This document shows positions 23,104-35,800 of a stretch of DNA of 64,000 bases, in pieces (within the stretch, counting starts at the first letter, position 1; each line of letters begins with the position of its first letter). Position numbers and translations under genes: made by a program. Origin of the DNA: Limonium bicolor (lineage: Eukaryota > Streptophyta > Magnoliopsida > Caryophyllales > Plumbaginaceae); the NCBI GenBank assembly GCA_023374045.1, contig CM041780.1:170992085-171056084 (forward strand). Reading direction: 5' to 3'. The notes beneath the pieces are model-generated. The model did no database searches, had not been told where the DNA came from, and saw only the letters and a program-made list of their open reading frames with translations.

Positions 23104-23750
23104 TCAACAATTCATTAAATTTGTGCAGATGAACTCCAACCATTCCTCAAGAATCTCAACCATTTGAGCATCTTCATATTGACCACCTTGGAGCACTTCT
23201 TCGTAAGCCTTGAAAAAAATTGAACATTAATCTAAAACGTACAAGTCTAATAACATGTAAAGAGCATAACTGAAACTTTCAAAGAATGTTACCTTGTCTA
23301 ACGAGTGATTTGGTAAATGGTTTGACGCTCCTACTATGTCATTCATAAATCTCATGACATAGTATCCACATTCTGAACCCCTAGGCTGCACCAGACACTA
23401 TGCAAACACACAAATTGACAGTTATAAACTAGTTTAAACATTAATTATCACACAAATTTAGCAATTAAGAGTACCTTGACAATGTTCCAAGGGATGTTAT
23501 TCTTCAATGGTTTATTCATTATCATGAATGCAGGTCTCTTGGAACTATATACATCAGCAATATAGTTTTAAGCATCAGTAGGAAGTTTTGAAACAGTTAA
23601 TGTTAAGTAATAACAATTGTTGTTTAAGATAACAAACTTACCTCACTATTGCGTTGGCGATCTTCGGTCTCTTGACACCCCTACCAAGTGAGTCAAATTG
23701 CAAGACTCGTGGGTGGTTCATCACCAGCACAAGCAATGACCAATGTCGAC
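23104..23750 (-). pseudogene. CACTA transposon Ulp1-like cysteine protease, C-terminal exons
   Basis: Four minus-strand exons with good splice sites: 23642-23750, about 23475-23560, 23293-23385 and 23104-23208. The first gives HWSLLVLVMNHPRVLQFDSL, holding the catalytic His (HW) and Asp (FDSLG) of C48/Ulp1 proteases. The third gives QPRGSECGYYVMRFMNDIV with the catalytic Cys in the SECGYYVM motif. The last ends ICTNLMNC and stop. Such domains occur as accessory domains in plant CACTA and MULE proteins. All three catalytic residues are present, but the 5' exons and the transposase are absent. The acceptor of the second exon is uncertain. Confidence 0.75.
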
Positions 23751-23759
23751 TGTTCACAA

Positions 23760-24090
23760 GTTACACATTGTGTTGAAATCATTAAACAACTAACACAAAC
23801 TATATGATTTAGATAATACTAAGAGAAATAGTCAAATATCATACCCTGAATCTTGCATCATATGAGAGGAGAGTTTACACAAAACGATTTCACCCTAGGA
23901 CCCGCATTAGGTGACCCCTATCCGAGACTCACACCTTTTCAGGTGATGTGAGTAAGTGGGGAAAAGAGGAGGATGTCATCTAACCACATCCCCTTAATAC
24001 CTAGGCTTTGGCTCTTAGCACCTCTTTGACAATATCCTTATCGAGCTCATTATTTGGTCAATCAAAGACCCGACCATAGACACACTCCTT
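23760..24090. other. Unassigned stretch
   Basis: Sequence between the CACTA exons and the minus-strand LINE fragment. It probably holds the CACTA breakpoint and the end of the LINE fragment. I see no convincing gene or repeat in it. Confidence 0.4.
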
Positions 24091-24865
24091 ACGGTGATGT
24101 GAAGAAAAATGGCCAGGAGTCCATTGCATGTCCGTGGTTAATCGATGTAATCTCTCTCGGGTGCCCGGTGATAGAGCGCACAAAACTTTCCAGCCAATCT
24201 TGTAGCGGAAGTCCTCGGATCACTATGCTGGTTGATTGTTTAGCGAGTTAGTGTGTAGGTTACCATGATCTTTTTTCCCAATCCAGCTCTTCCCCAAGGG
24301 TAGATAACTTAAATTCCTCTGCCTTTTCATGGGATTCAAAGACCACGATGTATTTGGAGTGTGATAGGCATATGATTTCTTCGATGTATCTTCTCCATTC
24401 TAGCATCGTATGCTTTACTTTTAAAAGACTTGTTTACAAGGGTGTGTTGATTACTATTCCTCTCTCTAGCTTTTCCTAAGTGACTATGGAATATGGATGA
24501 GTAAAGGTTGTTGTGGCCTTCTGTATGTGTAGCCCTTCAGGGAAAAGTTCCTGTATGTGGTGGGGGAGGAGGTCTTTGCTGGCTAGTTTGTGCCTATGCG
24601 GGTCAGCTTGAAACTTTGGGGTCCATCTGATGTTTTGTGGTAGTGTTCCAGAAGTGAGTTTCCGATGTATTGTTCTCTGAGTTTGAAGTCGATTTCCATC
24701 TACCAGCATACCGTTTGTCTCAAGTATGGCCTGGTCTGCTATATTCTTTTTTTTTATATATATTCCACAACACATACCTCGCCTTTGTTCGAATTCTTAG
24801 TGATTTGGCAAGCGAATACCCACTATTGGACAGAACTTGTTGAATATCTTCCAAATAGTTAAGGC
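24090..24865 (-). pseudogene. LINE ORF1 fragment, minus strand
   Basis: Read on the minus strand from 24862, several frames give an RRM piece (TIWKIFNKFCPIVGIRLPN, then AILETNGMLVDGNRLQ), a linker (RYIEEIICLSHSKYIVVFES) and a DUF4283-like piece (IRGLPLQDWLESFVRSITGH). Each has a counterpart in the same order in the plus-strand ORF1 downstream (TIWKTFKKYGKLVGI, MEKVVALSRHKFIVIFKT, LRGFPVHAWCKSNVETVARTI). It is a diverged relative in opposite orientation, with stops and frameshifts, no ORF2, and an N-terminus cut at the start of the plus-strand LINE. Confidence 0.7.
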
Positions 24866-24904
24866 CATAGTAATCGCAGAACCACACTCCACAGAACACT
24901 CACC

Positions 24905-26040
24905 ATGGAATCCTCCTCCTCACTCCTAAAACCAACCCCGCCCACACCTAACTCACCACACAACCACCATGCCTACACCACTGACCACCACCAAGCCCAA
25001 CCCCCACCGCCACAAACCTCCTCTCAACCATCATGAATACTCCGTCAAACTGTCTTTCCCTCAAAAAACAACCTTCCTAGCACTCTCCCGTACCAAAACA
25101 TGTACACCAAACCAAACTCCTTCAAAACCATCTTCATCGACCACCTCAACCCAGCTACAAGACTAGGTACCATATGGAAAACTTTCAAAAAGTATGGTAA
25201 GTTAGTAGGCATCCATACCCCAAAAACACCACGAGCTGTCACACCAAGACCAGATATACTTTCATCGACTACCGTGAGGAGCAAGATACTAGAAATGCAC
25301 TCGAAGCACTCAATGGTAAAGTATTGGATGGTTTTCCCATCTCCTTACAACCAGCAAAACCAAAGCGCATCTCTACTCCCCATCCTCAAGGATATACATG
25401 GAAACCAAAACAACATCACCCACCAGCAAATACCTGGGAGAAAGGCGAGAGTTCCAACTCCGCAAACACAAAGTGTAAACCTCAAAGAAGTGCCCACTCC
25501 CCCCGGTTGCCATCCTTCTACATGAATCCAAGCGCATGCAAGAGAAACTAGAGAGAAGTGCCACCATCTTATCCCGCGTCCAAAAAAAATTAGATGGAAT
25601 GCAATCCTACCTCAAATTTTGGGAGAATGACATGGAAAAGGTCGTAGCGCTCTCAAGGCATAAATTTATTGTGATCTTCAAAACACAATCTGCCCTCTCA
25701 GCTTTCCTCGCAAGCAAACCAAGAAGGGACTTAGCCTAGGATGTACGTAAATGGGATTACTCTGACCAGATGAATCAAGAGTCACCAGTATTTCTCTTCG
25801 TGGCTTTCCTGTTCATGCTTGGTGCAAATCAAATGTCGAAACTGTGGCAAGAACCATAGGCCATGTCCTAGAAATTGAAACTAATATGAGCAATGTTCCT
25901 CACTTCATGGAAGCGGGTGGTACATATCAAAACTCGCATCATGCACATAATCAACCAAGAAATACAAGTGCGAATTAACGGGCAGCCCCACTTGATTGGT
26001 GCAGTGGAGTTCTGGTCCTAGGAATTAATCAGCCGCTTTC
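24905..26040 (+). pseudogene. LINE ORF1 (RRM and DUF4283-like, nucleic-acid binding)
   Basis: The ATG at 24905 starts a proline/serine-rich N-terminus, with frame changes after about 25035. An RRM follows (FIDHLNPATRLGTIWKTFKK, then EALNGKVLDGFPI in another frame), then a linker with MEKVVALSRHKFIVIF and a DUF4283-like segment (LRGFPVHAWCKSNVETVART; VHIKTRIMHIINQEIQVRIN). ORF1 proteins bind the element RNA in the retrotransposition particle. At least four frame changes show it is dead. The low-complexity P/S-rich remainder up to 26559 may be its C-terminal tail. Confidence 0.7.
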
Positions 26041-26559
26041 ACCAAAATTCTCTTTCTCCATCAGTCAAGGCGGCGGACACTGTAAACCAAACAGTAGATC
26101 ACCCGAACCAGGGGCCAGAAAATTCTCAATGCCTGATTACAGGTGCCTCCCACGTGCCCCGCCAACTCACATCCCACAAACGACGTTTCTCCTTCCTGAA
26201 TCACCTCGAAAAATCGGCTGAAATAATTGTGTTCAGCATGGAAAAGGAAAAGGTATTTCTCGTCTCCCAAAACTTCTCTCCATCTTTTTACAAACCGTTA
26301 CCAAACAACCCCACCCACTTCCTCGGGATTCTACTCTGCCTTTTAACATCCATAATCACCCCCCAGCCCAAACCCCCCGTCTTCCCCATCGATCAGCCCC
26401 TTCCAGTCTGCACTCTTTCTAACAACACCAGTCTTTCAGCCCCAGACCACTCACACTGCCCCAACTCACCCCCTAATTGCCTCGAAGAAGACCATATTTC
26501 CTTGTATCAAGTCCTCTCACCTCCCCTCCTGACCTCCAGCCCAAATGTCTTCTCCCCCC

Positions 26560-28059
26560 TGATGAGTGTCTAAATGAGCATGTTTTAGGGGAGTAGTCCA
26601 TATGTTTAATCAACACTTTTCATGCTCATTTCTCCACTCTGGCTTGTTTTCCTCTAGTTTTGTGTTTCATTGGTGTCTTACACATTTATTGTTTAAACAG
26701 GAGGAATAACATAGATAGGAGTAAAGTAGATGAAGAGAGGAACGCGTGGGCGCAAACGGATCCAAAATCGGAGCTGAAACGAAGAAGATACAGCATTTCG
26801 AAGTTAGCCTACTGGAACCGTCCGACCCATAGGTCTGGGTCGGACGTGGGTCGGTCGGACTTTTAAAAGAACGCGATTTTTGTCCCCGAGCTACTGGAAT
26901 CGTCCGACCCATAGTCTGGGTCGGACCCTGGGTCGGACGGACTTTAAAAAACGCGTTTTCGGCCCCGAAATTGCTCCTGGACGCGTCCGACCCACGGGTC
27001 CGACCCAGGGTGGGTCGGACGGGTCGAAAATTTGCCCAGATCTGCGTTTTAAAACGGGGAATTTTGGGGAAAACTTCCCCATTCTTCATTCAGCTCGGTT
27101 CCGCCCCAAAAACAGAGAAAAGAGACGATTCCAAGGGAGAAAGAAGAGAGAAGAGAAGAAGAAGAAGAGAAGAGAAGAGAAGAGAGAGAGAGAAGAGAAG
27201 AGAAGCTCACCTCCTTCCAAGCTCCATTAATGGCTACTTCTATCCCTTGCTCTTTTATTTTCTCTCCTATGGCTGTGTAGAATCATTTGTAGCTAGGGAT
27301 TGGGGATTTTGTCCCAAAATCCCTAAACTCCATTGTTGAATCTTGAACTTGTGTTTGTGCTTTATTTTAGTCTTTGAGCTTAATGAAGATGATTATTGAG
27401 TGTTTATGACCTCTAAACTTGTTGCTCATGATTTGGGATTTGTTAAGGGTTTTGCTCAATTTGTCTTCTTTGTGTTAAATTGGTTGGTTTGGCCTACCGA
27501 TTAGTTTAGCATTATTGTGGGATTCTATCAAAATGTTATTCAGAGATAGAAACCTAAACTGTTAGAGACTAAAACGGTGTACTCTGATTTCGATAATTTT
27601 GAGATTAGACTACATTGTAACTTTAGTGGAACTTGAGCTTAGTGCTATCGATTGACCTGGGGCTTAGCTGATGAGAAGTCTCGATTAAATTGGTTAGGAT
27701 TAGTAGGCCTAGATTAGGTTGCTAATTAATTAAGCGTTCCCGTGGTTTAGCTATGAGTTCGAGGTTTGACAATCGGTAGTAAGGGGAGGAGGGGGTGCAA
27801 ATATCCATCTCGGGCTACACCTATCCTAGATAGTTAGTTTAGTGTTTATTGCTTTTCTTTATTTCTCCAATTACAACCCAAAACCCAAAACCCCTAATTT
27901 ACATTTATGCACTTTTGTATATATCCTCTGGCACATTTACTAAGCTTATAATTAGTTAGATAGTTACGAAGTCCCTGTGGATACGACCTTGTTGTACTAC
28001 AATGATTGTGTTCACTGCCCATAGTTAGCAAGATAGTTTCAACACTATTTTGCCCAACA
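26560..28059 (+). repeat. 5' LTR of the Athila-like element
   Basis: Starts TGATGAGTG and ends CCCAACA. It contains three successive TCCGACCCA...TGGGTCGGA palindromes (26815-27027), a GA-rich microsatellite (27140-27205) and long unique sequence. Confidence 0.92.
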
Positions 28060-28065
28060 AGTTTT

Positions 28066-28083
28066 TGGCGCCGTTGCCGGGGA
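28066..28083 (+). other. Primer binding site (tRNA-Asp type)
   Basis: TGGCGCCGTTGCCGGGGA, 6 bp after the 5' LTR, complementary to the 3' end of plant tRNA-Asp as in Athila-type elements. Confidence 0.85.
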
Positions 28084-28201
28084 CTTCAGTCCAACTATCT
28101 GGTTTATTATCTGTTTAGTTTCTATGCATATTTTTCATTTCCTTTATTTCCCCCTTTTGTGTATAAATTTGTGTTACTTTTTTTTTAGGAACCTATCTCT
28201 G

Positions 28202-29520
28202 ATGGATGGTCTTGATGATCAAGCAGAAGATTGTTACGGCTACACCTCTGGAGCAACCTACGACCAATACATTGATTGTCAAGGGTGTGGATCCTTTCAT
28301 ATGTGCCCTCCTTGTGAGGATCTAATCTCAAGATCGGAGACTCTCATGGAGAACCGGTTCTTATCTGTCAATCCAAACCCCACTGAACAAGACATCAGTC
28401 GATGGATCAGGTGCCAAGAGAGTGGAGGAGACCAGAAGAGTGCTTATTGTTCTGAGATCACGGCAAGGGTAGATTCACCCACTCTGGAGGATCTTAGTGC
28501 TAGAATGAACACCATCGACATGAACCAGCTCATTACACTAGCTCGAAGGGAGCAACAACCAGAGAGTGAAATGGTCCATGAAGTGGAGCATCAGACTAAG
28601 GAAAAAGACCTCGACATGAACCAACTGAAGCTCTATGCCAAATTAGTAGAGATGAACGCGATGATGGAAGGTCTACTAAACCTTGCATCGCAGCAACCGG
28701 AGAGCGAAATGGTTCATAAAGTGGATCACCTTACTGAGGACCTGAGTTGCTCTCAATCACCTCCCCCGTTCGAACCTGAGAAAACGTCATTCAACCATCT
28801 GCCTGAGTTCGAAGACAAGCCATCAGAGGACCGCTTCCACCTTGACTTCATGGAGTCTCCTCCCTCTGAAGTCAACTACCGTTATTTCCCCTCCTTCTCT
28901 GTGCTCCACCCAAAGATGAGGATGGATACATCCTCAACCTTGAGGAGGAGGAGATGCCGCCTCCCTCCGAGCCATCAGAGGAGAGTGCTATAATCAACTT
29001 CATGGAGCCACCTCCCTCTGAAGTGGATTTTCATCAAGGCTCTTGCCATGAGCCTCACCAAGAAGTTGAGGACATTTACATCCTCGAATTTGAGGAGGAG
29101 GAGGAGCCATCAAACTTTGATCTTCACTTGAAGGATCAAGGCCCCCACCCGTGCACTAATGAAGTTGGGTGGAAGCTCAACGTACACCCGCTAAGTGTGG
29201 AGGCCACCTTCCCATTTGATCCGGGACCAGAGATAGAAGACAAAGTCCGCCCCGGAGTTCTCCCTGCACCGCTAAATGAAGTTAAGGATATCTTCATCCT
29301 TAAATTTGAAGAGGAGGCTCCACCAAAATTTGATCCTCGTACCAAGGATCACCCACCTCAACACTTCCACCTGAAGAACGATCGGTGGAGTTTACACTTT
29401 CACATCCTAAGTGTTGAGGCCACATTTCCTTTTGATCCGGGTCGTTCTTCATTGCTAGATGATGCCTGCCTAACCCACCCGTTGAAGCCGACTTCAACGT
29501 TCATATTCGATCCCGGATGA
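28202..29520 (+). pseudogene. Acidic repeat-containing ORF of the Athila-like element
   Basis: The ATG at 28202 begins MDGLDDQAEDCYGYTSG in a frame running to about 28890; the reading then moves to the next frame and runs to the stop at 29520. The product would be about 440 residues and very acidic. It has a Cys-containing start (CQGCGSFHMCPPC), paired QQPESEMVH segments and three copies of an acidic module (GYILNLEEEE, IYILEFEEEEE, IFILKFEEE) alternating with VEATFPFDPG (two copies). It has no gag zinc knuckle, protease or polymerase motif, and I do not recognise a family. Position after the primer site is where gag normally lies. A single break near 28890 separates the halves. Confidence 0.6.
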
Positions 29521-31057
29521 CTTCACGGTGGTATGGTCTAGCCAAAGACCTTAAAGAAGGGCCGCTTACCGGGAGGCAACCCGGATTTCATTTCGTGTCC
29601 TGTCTTTTAAATTCTGTTAGTTTATATTTTGCATTGTTTTCAATAATGGGCTATTTTGGCATTCTTTGGACTTGCCCTTTTACGCCCAATTGGTGGCGTC
29701 TGTGTTGTGACTATTTTGGAAACAGGTAAGCCCCTCTGAAAAAGGGATGGAATTAGGAACAATTACAAAGGAACCTCTGGCGAAATTTTCTAAGAGGACC
29801 TTCATCTCCAACGATTGAAGGTAGCACCTCAACGACCCCTCCCACTTGCAATTGTGCGGGCACCCTATTCTTCTGCATCTTATCGGGGAGTACTCGTTTC
29901 ACCCTTCCTTTAATATTTGCCCACAACGACTCCACTATTTTTATTTCCTGTTTTTATTTTTCGTTCTCCTTTGGTTTTGTTTTTGCTAACCCTTAACTCC
30001 AGTTGTAGTTTGGTTGCTTCTAGTGTTTTATGCGGGTGCAATTTCAATTCCACACCGCAACCAAGCTACGCTACTTGAGACTGAAGCTCAGTGTGGGGGA
30101 GTTCTACAACTGATAGCAATAGCAATCTCAGGGGAGTACTAGTTTCTTTTAGTTTTTGTTCTCTCTTCTCTCATTTTGAATATGCAAATCTGGGGATAGC
30201 TTCTGTGCTATACTGTTTGCTTGTGTCCCGTGTGCTTTTCCTTTTGTCTGCTTCCTGCAAAGGTCTTCTGGAACCTTCCCCGGTTTTGATTGGTGAACAA
30301 TGGGGACATTGTTCAATTTAAGTGTGGGGGAGTGACCTTTTCGGTGAATTGTGTGCTTAAATGCTTAATACTTCATGCTTATCTTGCAATTGTCCAAAAT
30401 AAAAAACTTGGACCCTTGTGTTGTGAGTTGTTCTCATTAAGAACAAATACTATTATGAGTTGTGGGATAAATGCTTAAATTTTTCTTTTTGATTGCTTTT
30501 GAGGAGCATTTTACATGCGGTGTGGCCAAGTGATCTTATATGGTTGGATTTTTATTGCTTTGGGGTTCCTTCTGTCTTCTTTCTTAGGGATTGCTAAGGG
30601 GTGCTTCTTCGTGAAAATCCTTTAAGGGACTTGTGAGACACCATTGGTAACCAACAATGAGAGTTGAGTGTTCTTAAATGCAATGGCTTGATGCCAAAAT
30701 GTTATCCTCTCATCTCTTATGCAAAAGTGAAACAAATGCATAAATCTATTTTTCCTTTTGTTTTCTTCTCAATGCCCATTCTTGAGAGAAGTTGGCCATG
30801 GTAAAAGCTCTCCAAGTTACCTAATCTTTAGAGCTTTGAAGCACTCCGGATCATACCCCGAAACTCTAGTTTTGTTTTCCCCTAAGTACACCCATGCCAC
30901 CACTAAGAGATGGTTCACACTCCTCAAAGGTTTTAATCACTTTTTGCTTCTTCTCTTATCCACAATTCATGTTAGTATTTGTTAGTATTGAGCATTTCCT
31001 TACTTGCTTGGGGCTTGGTTTTGCTTGAGGACAAGCAAAAAGGTAAGTGTGGGGGTG
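29521..31057 (+). other. Non-coding 3' part of the Athila-like element
   Basis: Begins with a block (GGGAGGCAACCCGG at 29570) of a type I recall from other plant non-autonomous elements. The purine tract AGTGTGGGGG occurs three times (30079, 30319, 31046); the last abuts the 3' LTR and is the likely polypurine tract. No gene is seen. Confidence 0.6.
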
Positions 31058-32530
31058 TGATGAGTGTCTAAATGAGCATGTTTTAGGGGAGTAGTCCATA
31101 TGTTTAATCAACACTTTTCATGCTCATTTCTCCACTCTGGCTTGTTTTCCTCTAGTTTTGTGTTTCATTGGTGTCTTACACATTTATTGTTTAAACAGGA
31201 GGAATAACATAGATAGGAGTAAAGTAGATGAAGAGAGGAACGCGTGGGCGCAAACGGATCCAAAATCGGAGCTGAAACGAAGAAGATACAGCATTTCGAA
31301 GTTAGCCTACTAGAACTGTCCGACCCATAGGTCTGGGTCGGTCAGACTTTTAAAAGAACGCGACTTTTGTCCCCGAGCTACTGGAATCGTCCGACCCATA
31401 GTCTGGGTCGGACCCTGGGTCGGACGGACTTTAAAAAACGTGTTTTCGGCCCCGAAATTGCTCCTGGACGCGTCCGACCCACGGGTCCGACCCAGGGTGG
31501 GTCGGACGGGTCGAAAATTTGCCCAGATCTGTGTTTTAAAACGGGGAATTTTGGGGAAAACTTCCCCATTCTTCATTCAGCTCGGTTCCGCCCCAAAAAC
31601 AGAGAAAAGAGACGATTCCAAGGGAGAAAAAGAGGAGAAGAGAAGAAGAAGAAGAGAAGAGAAGGGAGGAGAAGAGAAGAGAAGCTCACCTCCTTCCAAG
31701 CTCCATTAATGGCTACTTCTATCCCTTGCTCTTTTATTTTCTCTCCTATGGCTGTGTAGAATCATTTGTAGCTAGGGATTGGGGATTTTGTCCCAAAATC
31801 CCTAAACTCCATTGTTGAATCTTGAACTTGTGTTTGTGCTTTTTTTAGTCTTTGAGCTTAATGAAGATGATTATTGAGTGTTTATGACCTCTAAACTTGT
31901 TGCTCATGATTTGGGGATTTGTTAAGGGTTTTGCTCAATTTGTCTTCTTTGTGTTAAATTGGTTGGTTTGGCCTACCGATTAGTTTAGCATTATTGTGGG
32001 ATTCTATCAAAATGTTATTCAGAGATAGAAACCTAAACTGTTAGAGACTAAAACGGTGTACTCTGATTTCGATAATTTTGAGATTAGACTACATTGTAAC
32101 TTTAGTGGAACTTGAGCTTAGTGCTATCGATTGACCCGGGGCTTAGCTGATGAGAAGTCTCGATTAAATTGGTTAGGATTAGTAGGCCTAGATTAGGTTG
32201 CTAATTAATTAAGCGTTCCCGTGGTTTAGCTATGAGTTCGAGGTTTGACAATCGGTAGTAAGGGGAGGAGGGGTGCAAATATCCATCCCGGGCTACACCT
32301 ATCCTAGATAGTTAGTTTAGTGTTTATTGCTTTTCTTTATTTCTCCAATTACAACCCAAAACCCCTAATTTACATTTATGCACTTTTGTATATATCCTCT
32401 TGCACATTTACTAAGCTTATAATTAGTTAGATAGTTACGAAGTCCCTGTGGATACGACCTTGTTGTACTACAATGATTGGGTTCACTGCCCATAGTTAGC
32501 AAGATAGTTTCAACACTATTTTGCCCAACA
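31058..32530 (+). repeat. 3' LTR of the Athila-like element
   Basis: Direct repeat of 26560-28059, 27 bp shorter through small deletions, mainly in the first palindrome and in the GA-rich run. Confidence 0.92.
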
Positions 32531-32871
32531 CCCCCCTAAGCCCACCTCTTTCCTAGCCTACTGAAACACCTTATGACCCACACAAATTTATCCCCCCTCC
32601 AACTCCCAAACTGAAACTGATCCACCCCAAACCTCGACTCCTGAAATCGTCCTTGAGGTAGTCTTGAGCCCAGACAAATCCAATTCGATCTCTTCCCCCT
32701 TCCCCTCAGACCCCCTGTACTCCACAAATAATCAACAAAGCCAAAAGTTCTCAGATCCCAACTATTGCTTATCTTACAGCAGAAAACTGGGTATATCATG
32801 TCCTAACCCACACATTTCCCTACAAAATATCGAGAAAACTCTACGAAGGAACTCTATCTAGGAATAAAGCC

Positions 32872-35800
32872 ATGACCAGACGTATAGCTTTCCAAAACAT
32901 TCGAGGAATAAATAAACAGGAAAGATGGGCAGTATTAAAGAAAGAAGCAAGAGCAGCAAACACAAAAATGGTGGGTCTCTTTGAGACTCACCACTCCAGA
33001 CCACTCAAAGATTGTAAAGGCCTATGGGGACCTAAGGGTCCCTCTGAGTGGGTTGAGGTTTTCTTCATGGGACAATCAGGTGGATTGGTGGTAATGTGGC
33101 AGACCTCCTCAATCACTGTTACAAACGCACATCGGGGCAGCAGGTGGATCATGGTTGACACCTTCTGGCCTCTTGAAAACTTTCAAGCCTCATCATTTTT
33201 ATTTACTCCCCAACAAACCCATAAGACAGACGTGAACTTTACCAAGTGCTCCTTACCCTTAAACAGAACAATAACCATCAATACTATTGGTTGGAGATTT
33301 CAATGAGGTGCTGCATGGAGGGGAGAGGAAGGGTGGAGATCCAAACCTGGTTAGCCGTAGCATGAAGGACCTTCTGGAATAGTTAGATTTGATGGAAGCG
33401 GAAGAAATCCCTCTACAAGGGTGTAAATACATGTGGAGAAACAAGAGAAGCATGAGCAAGATTGACAAAGCTTTTGCTCAACCAGAGTGGTTCGCAACAT
33501 TCCCCTCCATCTCATTCCAAGCAAACCCCTGGAATCTTTCTGATCATCGTTTTCGCTGGGTTGAGTTTGAATCCATTGACTGGAGCCCAAGACCCTTCAG
33601 ATCTATCAATGCCTGGACATGTCACCCTTCATTCTGCTCTTTCTTCCAATCTGAATGGAGTAACCTGAGGAACTTATCACTAGATGACAAACTAAAGCAG
33701 ATCAAGAAGCCCCTGAAAGAGTGGAATTCTCGAATCTTTGGAGACATAGAAGAAAATTTGAACAAAATGCTTTCTAATCTGGAGGAAATTGATAAGCAAG
33801 ATGAGCTCATGCCAACCGACAGTGAAAGGAACAGAAATGAGCTGTGCTAATCCAAAAGACATGGGAAGCAATTCGAGCAAAGGAGAGATACAGGGCCCAA
33901 CTCTCTAGAGAAAAGCACCTAAAAGAGGGCAACAAAAATACCAGATATTTCCACCGTAGAGCGTCCCTGAACAGAAAACAAAACCAAATTCAATTTCTAC
34001 AGATACATGGTAGAACCATCTCAAAACCAAAAGATATCAAAAGGGCTCTGGTTCGCTACTTTCAGCAGCTTTCCATGCCCCAAACGAATCAGGTGCCAGC
34101 CCTTTATTTCTTGGTTTCCAAAAGATAACAGAGGAGGATAGAAGAATGCTTTGTGAAATTCCTAATGAGGAGGAAATCAAACACACAGTCTGGTCTTGCA
34201 ATAGTAGCAAAGCACTTGGTTACGATGGTCTAAACTTCCATTTCATCAAAAGTACTTGGTCAACCATTGGCCCTGACTTCACAGCAACTGTGCGTAGCTT
34301 CTTCCTAGAAGGTAGCCTCCCTCAAGGTGCAAATGTCACCGAGATCAGCCTGATCCCAAAAACCCCACAAGCCTCTAAACCGGAAGACTTTCGTCCCATC
34401 AGCATAATTGAAGGGATTTACAAGATTATAGCAAAACTAATGGCAACCCGTCTCGCATCAATCATGCCCAAATTAGTGGGAGAAACCCAAACCGTTTTCA
34501 TCAAAGGGAGACATATCCTAGAGGGTCCTCTGATTGCAAACGGAACGATCTTATGGCTAAAAAAGAAGAGACTAGCTAGAGTCCTTCTGAAAGTTGATTT
34601 CACGAAGGCTTTTGATAGCATTTCTTAGTCCTTTGTGGATAAGATCCTTGATTTATATTGTTTTGATGATCGGTGGAGGGGATGGGTTCATACTTGTCTC
34701 TCAACAACAAGCCTGTCGATCCTAGTCAATGGCTCACCAATCGTTCCTTTTCACCCCAAGCGAGGACTCAGACAGGGGGATCCGTTATCTCCCCTACTCT
34801 TTGTTCTGTCTCTAGAAGCACTGAACTGGCTCCTTGACCGCGCTATCCAGCTGGGTGATCGGGTCGGTATCGAAGTTGGCATAAATCGGGTACGTATCTC
34901 CCACCTTCAGTTTGCTGATGACGTTTTTTTTCTGTCAGCCCTGGGAGAAAGAACTAGAGACAGTCAAATGGTGCCTCACATTATTTGCGGATATGTCCTC
35001 ATTGAGTGTAAACTGGGGCAAAACAAAAGCTGTGTGTATCAACACAACAACAGAGCAAGAACATCTGGTGCAAACAATTCTGGAATGCTCTATCGAATAC
35101 CTCTCATCATTATACCTCGGCTGTCCTTTGGACGCTTCACCAAGTAACCAGAAAACTTGGACTCCAGTGATTCAAAAACTGAAGTCCAGACTTGTTACAT
35201 GGAAAGCAAGTTGCTTGTCTCGAGCGAGGAGGCTTGTATTAATAAAATCAGTCCTGGACAGCCTACCTTTCTATTATCTCAGCCTCTTCAAGGCCCCAAA
35301 ATCTGTCATTGCAGAAATATACAAAATCTAGAGAAATTTCCTCTAGAAATCGGGCTCTAGCAAAGGTGTCTGCCTGATGGCCTGAAAGAGGCTGCTCTTC
35401 CCACGCGATCTGGGTGGCCTCAGTCTTAGTGATATTGAGCTTCGAAATGCATCCCTTCTGTTCAAATGGTGGTGGAAGTACCAAGGGGATGACACAAAGC
35501 TGTGGAAACAAGTAGTTTCATCCATCTATGGTGTCGACATCAAGCTCCCCATTTACGATCAGTCCTGGACAGAGAATAAATCTAAAGGAATTTAGAGACA
35601 GATTGTTGCCATAAGCTCCTGTACAGCTTCAAACTCCCAAATAATCGAGACAAACATGCGCTGGCTGCTAGGAGATGGGAAAACCATCCGTTTCTGGCAA
35701 GATAAGTGGATTGGAGATAGCACTCTACGCTCTAATTTTCCTCGGCGCTACCTAGTGTTTGAACAGAAAACCGCAACTATCAACGATATAGGCTGGTGGA

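Larger units (their letters stand above)
26560..32530 (+). mobile_element. Athila-like non-autonomous LTR retrotransposon
   Basis: Direct LTRs 26560-28059 (1500 bp) and 31058-32530 (1473 bp), both TGATGAGTGTC...GCCCAACA, nearly identical apart from small indels. A tRNA-Asp type primer site follows the 5' LTR and a purine-rich tract precedes the 3' LTR. Flanking sequence is C6 on each side (26554-26559 and 32531-32536), consistent with a 5-bp duplication inside a C-run. The internal part has one decayed acidic ORF and long non-coding sequence, with no protease, RT or integrase. The near-identity of the LTRs makes it one of the younger insertions here. Confidence 0.9.

Noticed and set aside
25800..25880. 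A CxxC..H..C zinc knuckle in LINE ORF1 (CRNCGKNHRPC)
   Set aside because: In the neighbouring frame the same bases give the better DUF4283-like segment FPVHAWCKSNVETVARTI, matched in the minus-strand LINE.
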